Origin: Balaenoptera acutorostrata
Taxonomy: Eukaryota; Chordata; Mammalia; Artiodactyla; Balaenopteridae
NCBI RefSeq assembly: GCF_949987535.1
Contig: NC_080074.1
Coordinates: 25,069,268 to 25,133,267, forward strand
DNA length: 64,000 nucleotides
Reading direction: 5' to 3'
Under the pieces are notes generated by a model, which saw nothing but the letters and a program-made list of their open reading frames with translations, did not search any database and was not told the origin of the DNA. Of this stretch, positions 63,601 through 64,000 are shown in pieces (position 1 is the stretch's first letter; each line of letters begins with the position of its first letter). The translations under genes and the position numbers were made by a program.

Positions 63601-63902
63601 GACAAAGGAAACCTTGTGTATGTCTGATGTTAGCTCTAATCAGCCTTAACAAAGAAGTCTGCAGTACCAGAGACTTGTAAATACCTTTTTTGGAAGCATT
63701 CCCTAGATTTTAGGAATGTAGCCTTCAAAAGGACCTTCAAAAGGTTAAAAACGGCTTTGAATCAAATTGGCAGGCTTACCTTCATTCTTCCAGTAGCTTT
63801 ACAGCCAGTGGGTACTGAAGAAGGCATGTTTTTTCCATAAAAAATCTGGGATATCTCATGAAAGGCTTCGGAAAAGAATCCTAAATCTATAAGGACTTCT
63901 AT
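759..63902 (-). CDS. CFAP54: CFAP54-like ciliary protein, internal part (18 exons)
   Basis: Minus-strand multi-exon gene; 18 internal exons, 2526 nt, 842 codons, no stop or frameshift. Every junction was chosen so that donor, acceptor and codon phase agree: exon lengths in transcript order are 123, 54, 208, 80, 170, 106, 148, 158, 180, 127, 156, 106, 97, 99, 142, 174, 224 and 174. The product is mostly helical with no membrane segment or catalytic motif. Stretches such as '[20 protein letters not shown]' and '[20 protein letters not shown]' match my recollection of CFAP54. Known for the family: about 3,000 residues, part of the C1d projection of the central-pair apparatus with CFAP46, CFAP74 and CFAP221; loss in mice causes ciliary dyskinesia, hydrocephalus and male infertility. 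This window holds about a quarter of the protein, without either terminus. The reading frame is intact, so the gene looks functional. Another large axonemal protein is possible but less likely. Confidence 0.78.
933..2393. other. Intron sequence, nothing recognised
   Basis: AT-rich intron between exon 18 and the L1 composite. I see no exon with a phase match, no RNA gene and no repeat family I can name. Confidence 0.5.
2394..2485. repeat. 92-bp direct duplication, left copy
   Basis: Copy of the segment at 7125-7216; the two differ at one base, CG here versus TG there. It ends exactly where the poly-T run of the minus-strand L1 composite begins, which is where a target-site duplication would lie. 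Confidence 0.9.
2481..2571 (-). mobile_element. Outer poly(A) and probable 3'-transduced segment of L1
   Basis: On the L1 strand this is about 80 bp of unique sequence followed by A12 that abuts the 92-bp duplication. It lies outside the L1 3' end that starts near 2572, so it reads as flanking DNA of a source locus carried along by readthrough. Confidence 0.6.
2572..3108 (-). mobile_element. L1 3' UTR and 3'-end fragment (first of two)
   Basis: Minus-strand L1 3' end with its own A/C-rich tail (2572-2592). The 3' UTR differs from that of the neighbouring L1, then comes the end of ORF2, including the reverse complement of the L1 segment around 'GGGTATATGCCCAGTAGTGG'. It stops abruptly at 3108, exactly where the tail of the next L1 starts. 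Confidence 0.85.
3109..7098 (-). mobile_element. 5'-truncated L1 with broken ORF2 (second)
   Basis: About 3.7 kb of minus-strand L1 after removing the SINE at 4386-4690. The tail is a run of TTTG units at 3109-3133, then the 3' UTR, then ORF2 read leftwards: endonuclease end with SDHN (6558-7013), reverse transcriptase with [13 protein letters not shown] (5801-6373) and the catalytic FADD in '[15 protein letters not shown]' (5097-5804), and the C-terminal part (3897-4763). Frames shift near 5801 and the SINE splits the 3' part, so it is dead. It breaks off within the endonuclease region; ORF1 and the 5' UTR are absent. Long intact frames suggest a fairly recent insertion. Confidence 0.9.
4386..4690 (+). 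mobile_element. CHR-type SINE (tRNA-Glu derived)
   Basis: Full-length cetacean CHR SINE with A box (TGGCGCAGTGG), B box (GGTTCGAGCCC) and an (AAAT)n tail. A perfect 15-bp target-site duplication, AAAGAGTGTTCTTCC, lies at 4371-4385 and 4691-4705. It is inserted in the L1, so it is younger than the L1. Confidence 0.95.
7125..7216. repeat. 92-bp direct duplication, right copy
   Basis: Second copy of 2394-2485, one transition different (TG for CG). It follows the L1 truncation point after about 26 bp of AT-rich filler (7099-7124). Confidence 0.9.
7217..9380. other. Intron sequence, nothing recognised
   Basis: About 2.2 kb without an exon-like frame or a repeat I can name. It contains a C10 run near 7797-7806. 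Confidence 0.5.
9381..9604 (-). CDS. CFAP54: CFAP54 window exon 17
   Basis: 224 nt: two bases complete Ala with exon 16, then 74 codons [20 protein letters not shown] '[20 protein letters not shown]' followed by an acidic loop and KFLYDSSSK. The acceptor is TTTTCCTTTAAG and the donor AAG|GTAATG. Confidence 0.82.
9605..10744. other. Intron sequence, unassigned
   Basis: A C-rich run sits at 9833-9843. The part from about 9850 to 10470 has LTR- or repeat-like texture, but I cannot name a family. Confidence 0.4.
10745..10876. mobile_element. Short hAT-like MITE
   Basis: Imperfect terminal inverted repeats: ACTGATTCTTAACC on the left against AGTTTAAGAACCCCT on the right, about 130 bp apart. This layout is typical of non-autonomous Charlie-type hAT elements. 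Family not assigned. Confidence 0.45.
11002..11175 (-). CDS. CFAP54: CFAP54 window exon 16
   Basis: 174 nt: two bases complete Asp with exon 15, 57 codons, one base. It encodes [37 protein letters not shown] then '[20 protein letters not shown]'. The acceptor is preceded by a run of about 15 T on the gene strand; the donor is CTAG|GTAGGC. Confidence 0.82.
11370..11815 (+). mobile_element. Old L1 3' region
   Basis: Degenerate plus-strand L1 ORF2 3' end. Recognisable phrases are 'GGAAACCCAAATGGCC' and the CATGGCAGCATTGTTTGTA segment near 11730. Confidence 0.6.
11833..12160. mobile_element. hAT (Charlie-type) DNA transposon fossil
   Basis: Matches the widespread mammalian hAT MITE with 'GAGCTAAGAATGGTTTTTA' near 11890, then the AGTGTCCATAACTAAAG block, and ending at ATATTTACTATTTGGCCCTT. 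Identified by memory. Confidence 0.65.
12401..12718 (+). mobile_element. Short 5'-truncated L1 (3' UTR only)
   Basis: 318 bp of the same L1 3' UTR that ends the L1 at 3134. A 15-bp target-site duplication, AAAAAATATAGGACA, lies at 12386-12400 and 12719-12733. The ATTATACTTCAATAAAG end carries the polyadenylation signal. Confidence 0.9.
13738..13895. repeat. AT-rich (TA/ATAC) low-complexity tract
   Basis: Runs of ATAT, ACATAT and TATAAATA repeats inside the old L1. Confidence 0.7.
14122..14460. other. Intron sequence, nothing recognised
   Basis: No exon-like frame with matching phase and no repeat I can name. Confidence 0.4.
14461..14768 (+). mobile_element. LTR-like element (ERVL-MaLR type)
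   Basis: Starts 'TATGGTCTGAACGTTTGTG' and ends with TAAGCTACCCAGTCCGTGG and a GACTAAGAC end, the arrangement of MaLR-type solo LTRs. Subfamily not assigned. Confidence 0.6.
15004..15520 (+). mobile_element. LTR-like element (MaLR or related)
   Basis: Starts 'TTGTGGTAGGCAGAACAATG' and ends with TTAAGCCACTAAATTTGTGG and TTACAGCAGGAATAGGA. It is a common mammalian interspersed repeat I recognise by texture; class assignment is tentative. Confidence 0.55.
15711..16067 (-). mobile_element. CHR-type SINE, diverged
   Basis: Minus-strand tRNA-derived SINE ending ACCACCAGGGAAGTCCC. A perfect 15-bp target-site duplication, TGTCATTTGGTCTTT, lies at 15696-15710 and 16068-16082. The body is older and more diverged than the 48- and 60-kb copies. 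Confidence 0.92.
16083..17259. other. Intron sequence, nothing recognised
   Basis: A 100-codon plus-strand open frame at 16201-16503 has no exon boundaries in phase with the gene and lies on the opposite strand. No repeat assigned. Confidence 0.4.
17260..17942. other. Unassigned block with overlapping open frames
   Basis: Four open frames of 78-89 codons overlap on both strands (17260-17554 and 17650-17942), in a segment richer in GC and CpG than its surroundings. I do not recognise a protein or repeat. A (CA)n tract sits at 17509-17529. Confidence 0.35.
17509..17529. repeat. (CA)n microsatellite
   Basis: ACACACAC run of about 10 units. Confidence 0.9.
18300..18690 (+). mobile_element. Possible L2 fragment
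   Basis: Pyrimidine-rich 5' part, then 'GACTGGAAGCTCATGGAAGG' and TACAGGGCTCTGCACACAAT, the form of an L2 3' end. Weak. Confidence 0.4.
18691..19325. other. Intron sequence, nothing recognised
   Basis: No exon-like frame, RNA gene or nameable repeat. Confidence 0.4.
19326..19727 (+). mobile_element. LTR-like element (MaLR or related)
   Basis: The tail 'AGCCACTGAGTTTTAGGGTC' followed by TTGGTATACAGTATAATTTTG and AACTGATTAATACAG is typical of MLT-like LTR 3' ends. 5' edge approximate. Confidence 0.5.
19728..21424. other. Intron sequence with microsatellite
   Basis: Mostly unassigned. A (CA)n lies at about 20999-21033; 20560-20695 ends 'AGCACTCAATAAATACTTC' like an L2 or MIR tail; 20840-20990 has an old unnamed repeat look. 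The + frame at 20990-21262 is a by-product of the CA run. Confidence 0.4.
20999..21033. repeat. (CA)n microsatellite
   Basis: CACACA run interrupted once by CATACA. Confidence 0.9.
21425..21566 (-). CDS. CFAP54: CFAP54 window exon 15
   Basis: 142 nt, phase 0 start, 47 codons plus one base: [20 protein letters not shown] '[20 protein letters not shown]' SYTDYLL. The acceptor is TTAATTTTAG and the donor TTG|GTATGT. Confidence 0.82.
22083..22181 (-). CDS. CFAP54: CFAP54 window exon 14
   Basis: 99 nt, symmetrical, 33 codons: [20 protein letters not shown] then [13 protein letters not shown]. The acceptor is ATTTTTTAG. The donor CAG|GTTGGT was preferred over the nearby GTTG|GTGTGAGT, four bases on, because only the former keeps phase 0 into exon 15. 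Confidence 0.75.
22182..23039. other. Intron sequence, nothing recognised
   Basis: AT-rich. The open frame at 22315-22593 on minus has no splice phase fit and is not exon-like. Confidence 0.4.
23040..23175 (+). mobile_element. MIR fragment
   Basis: Contains the MIR core order: GACTATATAAGCTTGGGCAA, then CACCTGTTTAATTCTGGAAAC and AGGCTAATAGGC. Confidence 0.55.
23335..24872 (+). mobile_element. Old L1 ORF2 and 3' region
   Basis: Plus-strand L1 starting at the reverse transcriptase site ([12 protein letters not shown]; the catalytic FADD has become FAGD) and running through 'GGATACAAAATCAATACTCA' to the CCTCATACACTGCTGG and AGCAGTATTGATCGTAATAGC landmarks. Multiple stops; ends at the SINE. Confidence 0.85.
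24873..25206 (+). mobile_element. CHR-family SINE, older subtype
   Basis: tRNA-derived SINE with a duplicated 'AGAGCCCGTGAGCCACAACT' type module, longer than the other copies, ending in AATAAATAAATTAATTAATT. Target-site duplication not clear. Confidence 0.85.
25207..25771. other. Intron sequence, nothing recognised
   Basis: AT-rich; no exon or named repeat. Confidence 0.4.
25772..25885 (-). mobile_element. MER5-like hAT element
   Basis: 'CTCAAGTGTGGCCCACAGAC' followed by CAGCAGCATAGGCATTACC and TTAGAAAGGCCAAATCTCAGAC matches the MER5A arrangement. Confidence 0.65.
25886..26262 (+). mobile_element. L2 3'-end fragment
   Basis: Pyrimidine-rich segment, then the typical L2 tail: GCATGGAAGCAAGCACTGAG, CACCTTCCAGAATACGGCC and the (GAAT)n end near 26245. 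Confidence 0.55.
26628..26724 (-). CDS. CFAP54: CFAP54 window exon 13
   Basis: 97 nt: one base completes Gly with exon 12, then 32 codons [20 protein letters not shown] '[12 protein letters not shown]'. The acceptor is CATTTTAG and the donor AAG|GTAACA. The donor lacks G at +5, and the frame stays open for 24 codons past it, so a longer exon form cannot be excluded from sequence alone. The phase-0 join to exon 14 supports the call. Confidence 0.72.
26725..27668. other. Intron sequence, nothing recognised
   Basis: No repeat assigned except the T16 run at 27651-27666 next to the exon 12 donor. Confidence 0.4.
27669..27774 (-). CDS. CFAP54: CFAP54 window exon 12
   Basis: 106 nt: two bases, 34 codons, two bases. 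It encodes [20 protein letters not shown] '[14 protein letters not shown]'. The acceptor is TTCTTCTTTCAG. The donor is CAGG|GTAAAA, followed directly by a run of 16 A on the gene strand, so everything after GT is poly(A). Confidence 0.78.
27775..28384. other. Intron sequence, nothing recognised
   Basis: Short open frames on both strands, none with splice phase. Pyrimidine-rich at 27870-28070. Confidence 0.4.
28385..28545 (+). mobile_element. MIR fragment
   Basis: 'CACCTCATCTGCCAACTGGG', the CCTTGTAGTGCTGTTGTAAGA block and AGTAGATGCTCAATAAGTG are in MIR order. Confidence 0.7.
29067..29222 (-). CDS. CFAP54: CFAP54 window exon 11
   Basis: 156 nt: two bases, 51 codons, one base. It encodes [20 protein letters not shown] '[20 protein letters not shown]' [11 protein letters not shown], a helix-turn-helix with TPR-like spacing. 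The acceptor is TTCTTTTAG and the donor AAAG|GTAAGA. Confidence 0.83.
29334..29465 (+). mobile_element. Short tRNA-derived SINE
   Basis: About 110-bp tRNA-like body (TGGCCTAGTGGTTAGG A box, GGTTCAATCC B box) with a pure A tail instead of AAAT repeats. The flanks AAGAACTCTTGG and AAGAACTCTCGG form a 12-bp duplication with one mismatch. Confidence 0.85.
29615..29688 (+). mobile_element. Very short L1 3'-end insertion
   Basis: Only 74 bp of L1 3' end, containing AACTATACTCCAATAAAAA, between perfect 12-bp target-site duplications AAATGAAGGATA at 29603-29614 and 29689-29700. Confidence 0.85.
30125..30365 (-). mobile_element. MIR
   Basis: Reverse-complement MIR: 'TAAGTAACTTGCCCGAAGTC' then AGTAAGTAGCAGGGCTGTGAT and CAGTCCAGCTCCAGGGCCC. 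Confidence 0.8.
30366..31169. other. Intron sequence, nothing recognised
   Basis: A mix of unique sequence and faint old-repeat texture; no exon. Confidence 0.4.
31170..31335 (-). mobile_element. MIR fragment
   Basis: 'GAAACTGACACACAGAGAAG' then TTAAATGATTTCCTCAAGG, diverged MIR core on minus. Confidence 0.6.
31455..31837 (-). mobile_element. CHR-family SINE with extra 3' sequence
   Basis: Minus-strand SINE; 14-bp target-site duplication CATCTCCCATTCTT at 31441-31454 and 31838-31851. Inside the duplications, past the SINE's own AAAT/AATT tail, are about 25 bp of unique sequence and then a second A-rich tail (31455-31470). Confidence 0.9.
31852..32942. other. Intron sequence, nothing recognised
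   Basis: AT-rich, with a TACA/TATA-rich stretch at about 31950-32040. No exon. Confidence 0.4.
32943..32978. repeat. (GAT)n microsatellite
   Basis: About 12 GAT/GGT triplets. Confidence 0.9.
33189..33702 (-). mobile_element. Solo LTR of an endogenous retrovirus
   Basis: About 514 bp, TG...CA ends on the gene strand, with an AATAAA signal (complement near 33379-33384) and a 3' part 'TTCAATGGCAGTCATCTCCT' that recurs at about 52280 on plus. No internal retroviral genes next to it. Target-site duplication not clear. Confidence 0.65.
34010..34760 (+). mobile_element. L2 3' region
   Basis: L2 landmarks: 'AGCAGCCAGGGTAATCTTTG', then CCCAGAGAGGCCTTCCCCAA and the end GCTGGCACATGGTAAGTGAT. An AT-rich block at 34440-34600 interrupts it. 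Confidence 0.75.
34873..34999 (-). CDS. CFAP54: CFAP54 window exon 10
   Basis: 127 nt, phase 0 start, 42 codons plus one base: [20 protein letters not shown] then '[20 protein letters not shown]' RI. The acceptor is TCTTTTACAG and the donor G|GTAAGA. The leading ATG is internal; the upstream frame continues through exon 9. Confidence 0.82.
35104..35283 (-). CDS. CFAP54: CFAP54 window exon 9
   Basis: 180 nt, symmetrical phase 0, 60 codons: [20 protein letters not shown], '[20 protein letters not shown]', then [12 protein letters not shown]. The acceptor is TTTTAATAG and the donor CAG|GTGAGA. It lies only 170 bp from exon 8 and 104 bp from exon 10, in the densest exon cluster of the window. 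Confidence 0.82.
35454..35611 (-). CDS. CFAP54: CFAP54 window exon 8
   Basis: 158 nt: two bases (AA) complete Glu with exon 7, then 52 codons beginning [20 protein letters not shown], containing a TPR-like helical stretch '[20 protein letters not shown]', ending KNLQ. The donor is CAG|GTAGGA and the acceptor TTTATTTTAG. Confidence 0.82.
35930..36175 (-). mobile_element. MIR
   Basis: 'CATTTTCCAGAGGAGGAAAC', GGCCAAGATTACACAGCAAGG and the GACCCCTGAACTACGCTGCC end. Confidence 0.8.
36442..36589 (-). CDS. CFAP54: CFAP54 window exon 7
   Basis: 148 nt, phase 0 start, ends with one base (AAA G|GTACAA). The acceptor is ATTGTTTAG. It encodes [20 protein letters not shown] followed by [20 protein letters not shown] and QIRGIGIMK. 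The '[11 protein letters not shown]' helix is one of the segments that most suggests CFAP54. Confidence 0.82.
36730..36965 (-). mobile_element. Possible old L1 3' end
   Basis: ACCCATAATCCCATGCTCCT then TTTCATTGCAAATTATATTATCA in the order of old L1M 3' ends. Weak. Confidence 0.4.
36975..37240 (-). mobile_element. MIR
   Basis: 'ACTGAGTGCTTATTACGGGC', TTTTCAGATGAGAAAAGCGAA and TGGGATTCAAGCTTGCATC; full-length-like MIR on minus. Confidence 0.8.
37722..37935 (-). mobile_element. MER20-like hAT element
   Basis: 'GATGTTTAGCAACATGCCTG' GCCTCTACTCAGTAGATGCC and TGTCTCCAGGCACTGCAAATG match MER20, with decayed terminal repeats. Confidence 0.75.
38251..38331. repeat. 17-bp minisatellite, about 4.8 units
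   Basis: Unit GGAAATAGCACAAGGTA repeated at 38251, 38268, 38285 (16 bp, one base lost), 38301 and 38318 (partial, diverged). Confidence 0.95.
38495..38605 (-). mobile_element. MIR fragment
   Basis: 'AGGAATTTGCCCAAGGTATA' then CCAGCTAATAAATAGCATC. Confidence 0.6.
38714..38819 (-). CDS. CFAP54: CFAP54 window exon 6
   Basis: 106 nt: one base plus 35 codons, [20 protein letters not shown] then an acidic tail [15 protein letters not shown]. The acceptor is CTATTTTAG and the donor TAT|GTATGT. The N-terminal helix continues naturally from the helix that ends exon 5, which supports direct splicing of the two across about 10.5 kb. Confidence 0.78.
38890..39170 (+). mobile_element. L2 3' end
   Basis: GTAAAATTGCTCTGTGTTTG followed by GACACCCAGCATCTAGTAGC and a (GAAT)n end. 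Confidence 0.55.
39725..40475 (+). mobile_element. MaLR-type LTR, interrupted by a SINE
   Basis: 'TTATGGGTTAAACTGTGTTG' at the 5' end; GGACCCTAATCCAATATAAC in the middle; 3' end CCTCCAGAACTGTGAGACA with TTTTAAGCCACCCAGTCTTGG. Interrupted at 40064-40355. Confidence 0.75.
40064..40355 (+). mobile_element. CHR-type SINE
   Basis: Full-length, with A and B boxes. 18-bp target-site duplication AAAAAGAGCAGGGTTCTG (40046-40063), with one T-to-C change in the right copy (40356-40373). Confidence 0.95.
40476..40950 (+). mobile_element. L2 fragment
   Basis: Pyrimidine-rich L2 ORF2 remnant: 'AATCCATCAACAAGCTCTGT', AGATCACGACACTTCCGCT. The long + frame at 40464-40949 is this repeat, not a gene. Confidence 0.6.
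41105..41365 (-). mobile_element. MIR
   Basis: 'TATTATCATCCTTATTTTAT' then TGTGACTTGCCTAAGGTGAC and AAGCTACAATGCGGCCTC. Confidence 0.8.
41366..43200. other. Intron sequence, mostly unassigned
   Basis: 41580-41700 ('ACTGAGCACCTGCTATTGGC') is an old interspersed repeat. T-rich run at 41948-41964 and A-rich runs at 42490 and 43045. No exon with phase fit was found, which matters for the splice between exons 5 and 6. Confidence 0.4.
43200..43330. repeat. AT-rich (TA)n-like tract
   Basis: TATATAC/ATATAG runs. Confidence 0.7.
43505..44969. mobile_element. 1.46-kb hAT DNA transposon fossil
   Basis: Left end GAGTGGGTCTCAAG and right end CTTGGAGAATCACTG are imperfect inverted repeats. The flanking 8 bp, CTCTAAAG and CTCCAAAC, agree at 6 of 8, as for hAT target duplications. 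A minus-strand open frame at 44398-44607 ('[20 protein letters not shown]') may be a transposase remnant. Internal sequence is uninterrupted by other repeats. Confidence 0.65.
44970..45985. other. Intron sequence, unassigned
   Basis: T-rich after 45350. A + frame at 45559-45855 has no exon evidence. An old L1 or ERV remnant is possible. Confidence 0.35.
45986..47225 (+). mobile_element. L2 ORF2 and 3' region
   Basis: L2 landmarks in order: GTCAAGGTCACCAGTGACCTC, CAGAGATGATCACTCCATTC, 'AAATAAGCTGCACCGCCGCA' region, AACAACCAGGGTTATCCCTTTG, CAAAGCCTACCCTGACCACC-like end. The 134-codon + frame at 46939-47343 is within it. Confidence 0.8.
47226..47600. other. Unidentified insert inside L2
   Basis: About 370 bp, more GC-rich, separates the two halves of the L2. 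No family named; an LTR is possible. Confidence 0.35.
47601..47880 (+). mobile_element. L2 3' end (continuation)
   Basis: 'TCTATTAGAATATAAACTCC' ATGAGGGTAGGATTTTTGTC and the TGAATGAATTAATGAATG end complete the L2 at 45986. Confidence 0.75.
47970..48287 (-). mobile_element. CHR-type SINE with extra 3' sequence
   Basis: Minus-strand SINE with a perfect 16-bp target-site duplication GATATGGGAAGTTCTT at 47954-47969 and 48288-48303. On the SINE strand its body ends in (CAAT)n, then about 30 bp of unique sequence, then A18-20 next to the duplication. Confidence 0.93.
48360..48510 (+). mobile_element. Possible L2 3' end
   Basis: 'TTTGTCTCCTCGGTGTCTAG' then AGCCTAACAGTGAGGCAGTTA and a (GAAT)-like end. 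Confidence 0.5.
48699..49023 (+). mobile_element. CHR-type SINE with two A tails
   Basis: Full-length SINE. After the (AAAT) tail come A-rich sequence, A16, then 16 bp unique (GGCAAGCCTTCCTCTT), then a second A run. A perfect 15-bp target-site duplication AAAAAAGCTATAAGG lies at 48684-48698 and 49024-49038, outside both tails. Confidence 0.93.
49312..49481 (-). CDS. CFAP54: CFAP54 window exon 5 (probable GC donor)
   Basis: 170 nt, phase 0 start, 56 codons plus two bases. The acceptor is TTCTTTCTTTAG. It encodes [20 protein letters not shown] then a helical segment '[20 protein letters not shown]'. It is clearly more GC- and CpG-rich than its neighbours. The end at TACAG|GCGAGT uses a GC donor; this is the only end I found that leaves two bases, as exon 6 requires. 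Competing GT sites at CGA|GTCTCT (49309) and CAG|GTTCTT (49293) both end in phase 0 and would break the frame unless another exon lies in the following 10-kb intron. Confidence 0.7.
49703..50375. mobile_element. TcMar-Tigger-like DNA transposon fossil
   Basis: 'CATAGTAGCTGTGTTCTAGA' AAGTTGCTGCAAACACTGAG at the left and AATACTGAATCTGTGAATAA then GGATCAACTGTA at the right. The right end matches Tigger-type termini next to TA. Subfamily not assigned. Confidence 0.55.
50580..50805 (+). mobile_element. MIR
   Basis: 'TATAATGGTTAAGAACGTGG', AAGCCTCAGTTTATTCATGG and AGTAAGCACTGAATAAATGG. Confidence 0.75.
51082..51161 (-). CDS. CFAP54: CFAP54 window exon 4
   Basis: 80 nt: two bases complete the codon split with exon 3 (G|AG, Glu), then 26 codons '[20 protein letters not shown]' ALSTLK. 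The donor AAG|GTAAGT is near-consensus; the acceptor is TCTTATAG. The frame is open well upstream of the acceptor, so the exact 5' edge rests on the phase match with exon 3. Confidence 0.78.
51466..51543. mobile_element. 78-bp mariner-type palindromic MITE
   Basis: Near-perfect inverted repeat: left TTGGGCTGGCCAGAAAGTTC, right complement TTGGGTTGGCCAAAAAATTC, meeting around an unpaired centre. Followed by TA on the right. It matches the mariner ends known from ruminant and cetacean genomes. Confidence 0.88.
51586..51644. repeat. 20-bp direct repeat
   Basis: CTCCTTGGAAGTGTCAGTTC occurs at 51586-51605 and 51625-51644, perfect, with a 19-bp spacer. Confidence 0.9.
51890..52337 (+). mobile_element. 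Solo LTR, same family as 33189
   Basis: The 3' half 'TTTTCAATGGCAGCCATCTC' CTGATCTGTTGGCC and AATAATAATAAAACTTACA pairs with the minus-strand LTR at 33189. 5' edge uncertain. Confidence 0.55.
52338..53085 (+). mobile_element. Old L1 ORF2 and 3' region
   Basis: 'GAGGCCAATATTATTCTGAT' ACCAAAACTAGACAAAGACA is a standard L1 landmark. The 3' part after 52785 (GGGGAATGGTTGAATAAACCA) may be a second old L1 fragment. Confidence 0.75.
53120..53352. mobile_element. MER2/Tigger-like DNA transposon
   Basis: Termini CAGCTGACCCTTGATCAACA and TTGTTCAAGGGTCAACTG are inverted repeats; TA follows on the right. Internal 'CTGCAGATTCAACCAACCAC' is typical. Confidence 0.8.
53582..53789 (-). CDS. CFAP54: CFAP54 window exon 3
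   Basis: 208 nt, starting in phase 0 and ending with one extra base (AAA G|GTAATC). The acceptor is TTTTTTTAG. It encodes 69 residues beginning [20 protein letters not shown], then a helix with '[20 protein letters not shown]' and a polar end NRPNLPNLK. Confidence 0.8.
54672..55036 (+). mobile_element. 5'-truncated L1 3' end
   Basis: 'ACATGTGGAATCTAAAGTAT' through CAGCTATACTTCAATTTAAAAA. 13-bp target-site duplication TGTTCCCTTTCTA at 54659-54671 and 55037-55049. Confidence 0.9.
55878..55922. repeat. (CA)n microsatellite
   Basis: About 22 uninterrupted CA units, preceded by AAACACAAACA. Confidence 0.95.
56641..58027. other. Intron sequence, nothing recognised
   Basis: AT-rich, with A runs near 57238. 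No exon with phase fit. Confidence 0.4.
58028..58146 (+). mobile_element. Short L1-like 3' end
   Basis: 'ATGCATTGTACACCTTAAAC' TTACACAATGTTATATGTCAA followed by an A-rich tail. GAAAACCTTCC at 58017-58027 and 58147-58157 is a likely target-site duplication. Confidence 0.65.
58566..58619 (-). CDS. CFAP54: CFAP54 window exon 2 (54-nt small exon)
   Basis: A small symmetrical exon of 18 codons, [18 protein letters not shown], phase 0 on both sides. The acceptor is TTGGCAG and the donor CAG|GTAAGG. Being in-frame, it could be skipped without a frameshift. It is too short to stand out as an ORF; it was found because the flanking exons needed phase 0 and both splice sites are good. Confidence 0.72.
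58690..59350 (-). mobile_element. Old L1 3' end
   Basis: Minus-strand L1M-like: GTAATACATGCTCTAGTCAG, then 'GATTCCTGGAAGCAGAAGTG' CTGGGTCATAAGATAAG. Degenerate. Confidence 0.5.
59351..60400. other. Intron sequence, nothing recognised
   Basis: Open frames on both strands at 59485-59815 overlap each other and have no splice sites in phase. Not called as exons. Confidence 0.4.
60401..60691 (+). mobile_element. CHR-type SINE
   Basis: Full-length, A and B boxes, (AAAT)n tail. 13-bp target-site duplication AAATGAAGTTTGG at 60388-60400 and 60692-60704. Confidence 0.95.
60785..61920 (+). mobile_element. L2 ORF2 and 3' region
   Basis: 'CCCCAAGTTTCAGTCCTCTG', then GCTCCCAAATTTACCTGCAGC, TGGTCTCCCTATTTATACCC and the end GCACTCAATAAATATTTTTA. 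The 182-codon + frame at 60838-61386 is repeat. A (CTC)n lies at about 61513-61533. Confidence 0.8.
62109..62423. mobile_element. Tigger-family DNA transposon
   Basis: TA-flanked (62107-62108 and 62424-62425). Termini CAGTCGTCCCTTGG and CAGAGGGTCAACTG are inverted; internal 'CCATGGTTGGTTGACTCCAC' AGATGTGGAACCCACGGATA is typical. Confidence 0.85.
62618..62922 (+). mobile_element. CHR-type SINE
   Basis: Full-length with (AAAT)n and A-rich tail. Perfect 15-bp target-site duplication AAATATGTCTGCCTA at 62603-62617 and 62923-62937. Confidence 0.95.
62938..63779. other. Intron sequence, nothing recognised
   Basis: No exon-like frame with phase fit and no named repeat between the SINE and exon 1. 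Confidence 0.4.
63780..63902 (-). CDS. CFAP54: CFAP54 window exon 1 (most upstream)
   Basis: 123 nt, phase 0 at both ends, 41 codons. The acceptor reads TTTCTTTAAAG and the donor AAG|GTAAGC. It encodes '[20 protein letters not shown]' followed by a short loop rich in G, S, P and T, ending GRMK. The exon joins in frame to the 54-nt exon at 58566. Confidence 0.8.
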
Positions 63903-64000
63903 CTTTAAAGAAAAGAAAAAAAAAAGAGATTCTAAATTAAACCATTTGTTTTACTTACAAAATTAAAATTTTAGAGAAAAATCATCAACTTGCCGAGATC

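Noticed and set aside
1..64000. A new multi-gene system, operon, phage or defence island
   Set aside because: All structure seen is explained by one spliced mammalian gene and interspersed repeats.

Overview
The window is vertebrate nuclear DNA, almost certainly from a cetacean. Ten tRNA-Glu-derived SINEs of the CHR type (5' end reading 'GGGCTTCCCTGGTGGCGCAG', internal pol III boxes, A/T-rich tetramer tails), together with young and old L1, L2, MIR, MaLR-like LTRs, hAT/Tigger/mariner fossils, point to a whale or dolphin genome. There is no prokaryotic-style gene organisation, and every long ORF is either an exon fragment or lies in a repeat.

One protein-coding gene runs through the whole window on the minus strand. 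I reconstructed 18 internal coding exons from splice sites and reading frame: 63780-63902, 58566-58619, 53582-53789, 51082-51161, 49312-49481, 38714-38819, 36442-36589, 35454-35611, 35104-35283, 34873-34999, 29067-29222, 27669-27774, 26628-26724, 22083-22181, 21425-21566, 11002-11175, 9381-9604 and 759-932. Their phases join without a break; together they give 2526 nt, exactly 842 codons with no stop. The protein is best recognised as CFAP54, a large (about 3,000 residue) helical protein of the C1d projection of the central apparatus in motile cilia and sperm flagella. The first and last exons, promoter and 3' UTR lie outside the window. The identification is from memory of the family, not a search.

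Layout (plus-strand coordinates): 1-700 old L1 and last exon; 2394-7216 a composite minus-strand L1 with a CHR SINE inside it, flanked by a 92-bp direct duplication; 9.4-11.2 kb two exons; 11.3-14.1 kb hAT and nested L1; 14.4-16.1 kb two LTR-like elements and a SINE; 16-21 kb mostly unassigned intron; 21.4-29.2 kb five exons with an L1, SINE, MER5 and L2 between; 29.3-34.8 kb SINEs, MIRs, an LTR and an L2; 34.9-36.6 kb a tight cluster of four exons; 36.7-49 kb a long intron (one exon at 38.7 kb) with MER20, minisatellite, LTR, L2s, a 1.46-kb hAT fossil and three SINEs; 49.3-53.8 kb three exons with Tigger-like, mariner-type and LTR elements; 54-64 kb two large L2 copies, SINEs, a Tigger and the two most upstream exons.

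I found no evidence for a new biological system. The most unusual points are the 92-bp duplication around a composite, double-poly(A) L1; three SINEs that carry extra unique 3' sequence between two A-rich tails; and a likely GC-AG intron in CFAP54.
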